From Gyrodactylus bullatarudis (Eukaryota > Platyhelminthes > Monogenea > Gyrodactylidea > Gyrodactylidae), in assembly GCA_012064415.1 (NCBI GenBank), contig SSNU01000364.1, positions 26,589-90,588 of the forward strand: 64,000 nucleotides of DNA, read 5' to 3'. The translations under genes and the position numbers were made by a program. The notes beneath the pieces were generated by a model. It was not told the origin of the DNA. It ran no database searches and saw nothing but the letters and a program-made list of their open reading frames with translations. Every line of letters begins with the position of its first letter. The stretch's first letter is position 1. Of this stretch, positions 59,085 to 64,000 are shown piece by piece.

Positions 59085-59873
59085 ATTCGAACAGATTTGA
59101 ATTAAAGCATCCTTTTGTAAATATTTCTTGTCAAAAGTTTTTTTTTCATTTTTAAACAAGAATTTTTCTCAACTAAAAAGATTCCTTTCCTACCAACCAA
59201 TCCATATGTTCATTTTTTAAATTATACAAAAGTACGTTTATTTGGCCACCGATAATTTTTTCGCCTATATGCCCCCTTCCACTTTATACAAACAAATGAA
59301 GTTTCTCTCCAAAAATAAACGGTGATATTTTTATTTATCTAAAAATGTTAAAAACGATCCAATCCGTTTACTATATTATAGTAAAGTTTCCGAATTCAGA
59401 ATCCTTGTATAATGAATTATTTTTTCTTGTACAAACATTTTCATCGTTAAATCCATGAAGCATTTACAGAGGAAGAAAAACTCGTCGAATTACAATGAGA
59501 CAAATTTGTGAATTCTCCCCTTGAGAAAAAAAACAAAGACCCCTTCAGAATAAAACAATGCAAATCAATGCACGAGTCGGAAAAATGTGATTGGTGATTT
59601 CATTTTTGGCAAACAAACTTTTTGTTGCTTCACTTCTCCTTGTAATAATATTATTCTCAATATTGTATTATAATTGAAAAAAAGTAAAATTTTGAATTCT
59701 AATCATCATCTTTTGATTTCTTCACTGGAATGCTTGAAAAATATCAATAGCTATTGATTTGTTAATTCAAGATTTTAAATTCATTTTGATTGTAATCAAC
59801 AAATCTCCAATTTCTGATTCTCCTGTTCATCTCTTGAGGCTTCTTTATAAACTTTAACTCTCTCCCCTCTTAG
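59085..59873 (+). other. EFA6 3' UTR and upstream region of the ML gene
   Basis: ATTAAA at 59101-59106 and AATAAA at 59314-59319 are possible EFA6 polyadenylation signals. The missing first exon (start codon) of the ML-domain gene should lie here, ending in phase 0, but several short ATG frames are equally plausible and I cannot choose one. Confidence 0.4.
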
Positions 59874-62104
59874 GAACACAAACGTAATTTCGGGCTATTT
59901 CTTGTCTCATTAATCCTCAACTGCAGTTTTGTTCGTGCTGGCATCAACTTTGAAGATTGTGGATCTAATTGGGGCACAATAAACTCAATTGTTATTAAAC
60001 CTTGTGACTCAGAACCATGTACTCTTGTTAAAAATCAAAATTCATCGGTTACAATAAACTTTACGCCAAGTAATGTTACTCTCTTAAGAATAAAGAATCT
60101 AAATTTTAATTCAAGTTGGAACATTTTTTTAAAAATGACTGTTAAACTTTTTGTATCATAAAACATTTCATATTCGAAATTCATAGACAATAGGAGTAAA
60201 TTTTAAAATAACGACGCAATATTATCCGATGACTATTTTTGTTGAAATATGTTTTTAATGGTGATGCAAACATAACAAAGTTTTGAAACTAATTCCAAGA
60301 AACTGGGAACTATTAAGGATTTTAAAAAAGTTCAAAATTAAATTCTCAGAGCTTCATACTTTTAAAAAGATGTTTTTTGCGTCAAAAACATTGATCAAAC
60401 AAAATACATATTGTTTTATTTTTTTATTATTAACACTTACTATAGAGTAGATTTGTGAATATACTATTTTATAATTTTTTTGACCATAGAAATAGATTGT
60501 ATCATCAGTTTATGTGACTCGTGACGAGTACGCTTTAGTTCTATAATTGTAAGATCAATCTCAAATTTTTACAATTTTTGCCTAAATTTAGTTTTATGAC
60601 GGAACAATGCTTAAAACGAAATCTATCTAACTATTTTTCTATTTCAAGAGGAGGATATCACTGCAGGTAGAGTTAGGGTTCATGGAATAATAAACTTTAT
60701 CCCGATACCATTCTCCCTGCCAGACTCAACCTTATGTCCACATGTAACCGAAAATTGTCCAATGAAGGCTGGCCAAAACTATGATTACACAATTTCTCTA
60801 TTCATCAAACCCTTTTATCCATCAGTAAGCTCATTAGAAAATAGTTCTTTCGATTTGAAAACTATTCAAGATTGTAAAAAACATTTTGGCTAAAGAAAGT
60901 GTGAATACTTATGAACATCTAATTTTATTATCTATTAGTTGCTTATTGGTATCCAACATTTATCTTGATTAATTTTTCTTCAATTGTAAACATTGAGATG
61001 TGTTTTGACATTTTTTTGGCGCTAGATAAGTTATTTTTTGTCATTTTGACCATTCTTTCAATATTATATCGTTGTGCCAATTTTTATTCAATTTTAAAAC
61101 AAAATTAAAAATTATTTTGATTCAAAAAATTAGCGCAATTTGATGCAAAATGAAAAATTATCAAGTAAGCCTACTTTGAGGGCTCTCTTATTTTTTTAGA
61201 TCAAATATGTTGAAAATCTGAATGTCTCATCTATGTCTAGCTATTGTCAGAATCTGGCTACTAGCCATATCGATTTTATAAATCATATCTTATACGATTA
61301 AAAGAAAAAAATTCTGAAAGAAATTATTGTTATGAAAAATATGGTCATTTTTCAAATTTCAATTTCGCACCAAAATTTCATTTTTCGAAATTTGAGCTGA
61401 AAATTTTTATTGATTTGGATGTTGGAGGTTGATCAGAAGAGGTTTTTCAGGATCAAGATTAGACAAGAAAGCTGACTAGCACCGTCAAATTACCGACAGT
61501 TACCCCATTTCTGAGAGATTTCGAATCGAAATTTCATTGATTTTCAAGTAGTGAAAATGATAAAAAAATCGAATTTTAGCTCCCAAACGATAATAAGGCT
61601 ATGCATCAGATAAGATTCAGTTGAATTGATTTTCTTGTCTAATCTTGATCCTAAAAAACCTCTTTTGATCACCCTTCAACTTTGAAATCAATAAAATTTT
61701 TCAGTTCAAAATTTGAAAAAATAGGATTTTGACGATAAATTAAAATTTGAAAAATGACCGTATTTTCATAAAAAGTCTTTTTTTAGAATATTTTTCTTCT
61801 AATGGTAAAAGTGGGCAACATGAGTAGGATTCCAAAAAATCTTAGATTCGCAACTTCATATCAATCAGCTTCACAATCAAGCAGATTTTTATGATTTCTT
61901 GTTTTGTGAAGCTTTAGTTGAACAGCAGTAATTTAGTCAATGCTTTTCGCAGGAAACAGATTTCTCATTAACACATTTATTAGAGATTGACGCTTAATTC
62001 CCTTTTATTACTTTTAGATCTCGTTGAAAATTAAATGGGAACTACAGGACCAAAAGTCTAGCGACATAATTTGTGCCGAATTTCCAGCCAGAATCTCAAC
62101 CTAG
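59874..62104 (+). CDS. NPC2-like ML-domain secreted lipid-binding protein (5' end missing)
   Basis: Small secreted beta-sandwich protein of the MD-2-related lipid-recognition family, which binds sterols or other lipids in lysosomes or extracellular fluid. Exons 59874-60069, 60649-60824 and 62018-62104 join in frame and give 152 residues from the acceptor at 59873; NPC2 proteins have about 150. The hydrophobic FGLFLVSLILNCSFVRAG is the signal peptide. The mature part starts NFEDCGS. The six conserved cysteines are visible in EDCGS, KPCDSEPC, STLCPHVTENCP and IICAEFPARI, and NSSVTINFTP and GQNYDYTISLFI are family motifs. The ATG must be in an upstream exon ending in phase 0. AATAAA at 62144-62149 follows the TAG by 40 bp. 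Mite group 2 allergens belong to the same superfamily, but the layout is closer to NPC2. Confidence 0.88.
60825..62017 (+). other. Second large intron of the ML gene
   Basis: A 1.2-kb intron, mostly occupied by the inverted MITE pair at 61297-61877; the remainder is A/T-rich without features. The preceding intron (60070-60648) shows nothing recognisable. Confidence 0.45.
61297..61877. mobile_element. Head-to-head copies of the AGCTAATTG-ended MITE
   Basis: 61297-61540 reads in plus orientation (TTATGAAAAATATGGTCATT...GGATCAAGATTAGACAAG). 61600-61877 is a second copy in minus orientation (CTTGTCTAATCTTGATCCT...AATGACCGTATTTTCAT), ending GCAACTTCATATCAATCAGC. The arms are clearly homologous but diverged, so this is either a foldback derivative or two insertions. 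Left terminal sequence is missing. Confidence 0.6.
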
Positions 62105-62334
62105 AGTTTATATTCTCAAAACATATTACATTATGTCATAGAAAATAAATCTAAAAAATGATAGAAATGCCTTCGAATTTCAGATTTTTTACCATTTCAG
62201 TAGTAATCAGCATTGAATGATGGTTTATGAAAGGCTATATCAATAAGAAGATTGATTTTCAAAAAGTTCAGGGTAATTTGAATGACGAAATTATTTTATT
62301 TTAATCTTTATGTTCACAAATAAAATATTAGATT
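62105..62334. other. Convergent 3' ends
   Basis: A 230-bp spacer between the ML gene (plus) and the orphan gene (minus). It holds AATAAA on the plus strand at 62144-62149 and on the minus strand at about 62295-62300, consistent with two convergent transcripts ending here. Confidence 0.45.
62295..62300 (-). terminator. Candidate polyadenylation signal of the orphan gene
   Basis: AATAAA on the minus strand about 35 bp after the stop codon of the 238-residue ORF, which supports that ORF being transcribed as a unit. Confidence 0.4.
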
Positions 62335-63051
62335 CTAAGAAGTCGATTGAGATTGTATCTTGACACAAAACTCAACAAAATAAATTATCTTACTAGCCAA
62401 TTTCATTTGATGGGTGGTAACATTCCAATACCATAACCTATCTTTATAATCGGGCCCAGTCTTTTCCACACGAAACTTGACATTTTTTCTAATAGCCTCT
62501 CTGAAGTGGGCGTTCTGAATTCTTTTGGACATTAATCTAAGAAGAGTATCCTTACTGCTCTTCAAATGTTCGCGGTAATCAGTGATGTAAGAGTCAAAAT
62601 CTGTATAGGTTGTCTGACAACAGAGATATTTCTTGAAAAATTCACAGAGTAGACCATCATGACCGATTTCTGTGATTTCTTTGGAAGACAATTCTCCTAT
62701 GCTACTGCACATGCCTACATTTGCAATAAAGATTTTGTAGACATCTGTTAAAGCACCAAATTCATTGTACCAAGTAGTTTCATGGCTATGAACGCGCATA
62801 AGATCATGAATGTAATATTCTGCACTACCTTCTTTTTCTATATTTCTTTTGAATTCTGGAAATACCTCTTCGATATCTTCCTTGGACGACGTAATCCTTT
62901 GGCAAATATCTAATATTTTACTTTTGGCCTCCCCTATTGTTATGATTTGTTGCGGATATAGTTGACAAAGGAGTTGATTAATTTCATCTTTAATTTGATG
63001 TGTATCGAAACAATAAACTGGTTCGTTATCTCCACTAGGTGTTGAGTTCAT
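62335..63051 (-). CDS. Hypothetical 238-residue protein, single exon
   Basis: I do not recognise this gene. A single open frame starts with ATG at 63051 (MNSTPSGDNEPVYCFD). The length, normal residue composition and a minus-strand AATAAA about 35 bp after the stop support a real gene. The protein is predicted mainly helical and soluble, with no signal peptide or membrane segment. Cysteines are scattered (a CC pair in KKYLCCQTTYTDFDSY), and the C-terminal part is basic and aromatic (RLWYWNVTTHQMKL). There are no catalytic motifs that I can name. It converges on the ML gene. Alternatives are a lineage-specific gene or a fragment of a longer gene whose upstream exons are outside recognition. Confidence 0.6.
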   Translation of the reverse strand: MNSTPSGDNEPVYCFDTHQIKDEINQLLCQLYPQQIITIGEAKSKILDICQRITSSKEDIEEVFPEFKRNIEKEGSAEYYIHDLMRVHSHETTWYNEFGALTDVYKIFIANVGMCSSIGELSSKEITEIGHDGLLCEFFKKYLCCQTTYTDFDSYITDYREHLKSSKDTLLRLMSKRIQNAHFREAIRKNVKFRVEKTGPDYKDRLWYWNVTTHQMKLASKIIYFVEFCVKIQSQSTS

Positions 63052-64000
63052 GACGAGAAATTTATTGTTTTATCAATTGTTAAAAGACTTGACAATGATA
63101 ATTCATGAATAAATGCGAAATTAAAATTCTTTTATTAATTCTTGGCAACATGTTTAATCATATGTTTTTGTTAGAAGCATGAAAAATCCTCTAGACCTTG
63201 GCACTAGGGGTGCGGCACCTCAATACTCACCATTGCATCTTTCCCTAGATAGAAAATCGCGATATCTCTTAAGGTGAGCGAAAAATAAATCGATTTGTAG
63301 GGAAAATTCCAAAAAAAATTTGAGATCAGTTCGTCATGAAAATTTTCCGGAATCGTACCAAATAGTTGAATGTAATTAATTTCATAAATCAATCGATTAA
63401 AACAAATAAATTTTACGAAACTTGGATATTCTCAAATATGAGCACATCATGGGTAATAATGTCAAGAAAAGAAAAATAATTGATCTCTGAAAAACGTTTC
63501 TTTCGCTCAAAGGGGTTTTGGAAAAATCCAAAACCTCTTCCCCACTTCCTGTATAGTTTCTTGGAAGATGACCTCTGAATTCTGAAATTTGAGCACAAAC
63601 ATTGAAAAGGAGTCATATTTTCGAATTTCAATACATGGCCAAAAAACTATCCATTAGTCTATATGTTGTGCCTAAAGTGTAACGAATGATGAAAGTGTAA
63701 TTAATTACACTTTCAACGTTGAAAGTGTAACGAAAATATTTTTCCTCTCTGCCCCTTTCCGGTATATGCCTGTTAGCATATACGGTCTATGCTTATGCAA
63801 TATACAAGTGACTTGCCTAAAGTGTAACGAAAACATTTAACCCCTCTGTCCCTTTTCGATGGGGCTTGTAATAGTACATAACCTTATGGATTACAAGGGT
63901 CAGACCCTGATTTTAGAGGTCAGAAAATTACATTGACAAAATACATTACTTTACACTGTTTTAACATTAATCTAGATTTTTTGAAAATATAATTAGTGTA
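63052..64000. other. Right edge of the window, upstream of the orphan gene
   Basis: No gene supported; two minus-strand ORFs of 62 and 72 codons have low-complexity composition. The notable content is the palindrome and direct-repeat cluster at 63669-63855. Confidence 0.4.
63669..63855. repeat. Cluster of AAAGTGTAA repeats in interlocking palindromes
   Basis: TGCCTAAAGTGTAACGAA occurs identically at 63669-63686 and 63814-63831. Between them is a perfect 24-bp palindrome (63691-63714, half-site GAAAGTGTAATT). It overlaps a perfect 22-bp palindrome (63707-63728, half-site ACACTTTCAAC). Blocks CGAAAATATTTTTCCTCTCT and CGAAAACATTTAACCCCTCT follow two of the copies. Five copies of the AAAGTGTAA core in 160 bp resemble subterminal repeats of a DNA transposon end, or an array of binding sites. 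Confidence 0.65.

Overview
This is metazoan nuclear DNA, very A+T-rich (roughly 70 % by eye). It holds intron-containing genes for animal-specific regulators (a ZFHX-type zinc-finger homeobox factor, HDAC6, EFA6/PSD and an NPC2-like ML protein), GT-AG introns, a tRNA-derived SINE and several small DNA-transposon families. Very short introns, many diverged MITEs and an ML-domain gene would suit an arthropod, possibly a mite. That placement is inference; no marker here fixes the taxon.

Layout. 1-10.2 kb: no supported gene; SINE copies, a nested TA-flanked MITE, foldback-family fragments and microsatellites. 10.26-33.6 kb (+): one long ZFHX-like gene. Zinc-finger exons lie at 10256-13495, small middle exons at about 16.6-18.9 kb, and an exon at 30.3 kb is followed by the homeodomain exons to 33615. 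Its large introns carry most of the repeats, including a nearly perfect 155-bp inverted repeat and an inverted pair of 216-bp TTAA-flanked MITEs. 34.7-35.25 kb (-): a broken ISXO2/IS1595-type transposase. 36931-41283 (+): an uninterrupted 1450-residue Cys/His-rich protein of unrecognised family. 41601-45508 (+): 17-exon HDAC6, whose first deacetylase domain has lost its catalytic residues while the second is intact, plus a C-terminal ubiquitin-binding zinc finger. 46020-59084 (+): EFA6/PSD ARF6 exchange factor (Sec7, interrupted PH, coiled coil). 59874-62104 (+): NPC2/ML secreted lipid-binding protein, first exon not found. 62335-63051 (-): orphan 238-residue ORF, convergent with the ML gene. 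63.7-63.9 kb: a dense palindrome/direct-repeat cluster.

Functional links. HDAC6 (tubulin deacetylation, ubiquitin binding) and EFA6 (ARF6 activation, cortical membrane and microtubule control) are both cytoskeletal regulators and lie next to each other, but adjacency in an animal genome is weak evidence of a shared job. The most unusual items are the metal-ligand-rich 1450-residue protein with four almost identical 31-residue repeats, the pseudo-enzyme half of HDAC6, a set of 33-36-nt introns, and the large foldback repeats. Exon boundaries were found by hand from frame continuity, splice dinucleotides and family similarity; no transcript data were available.
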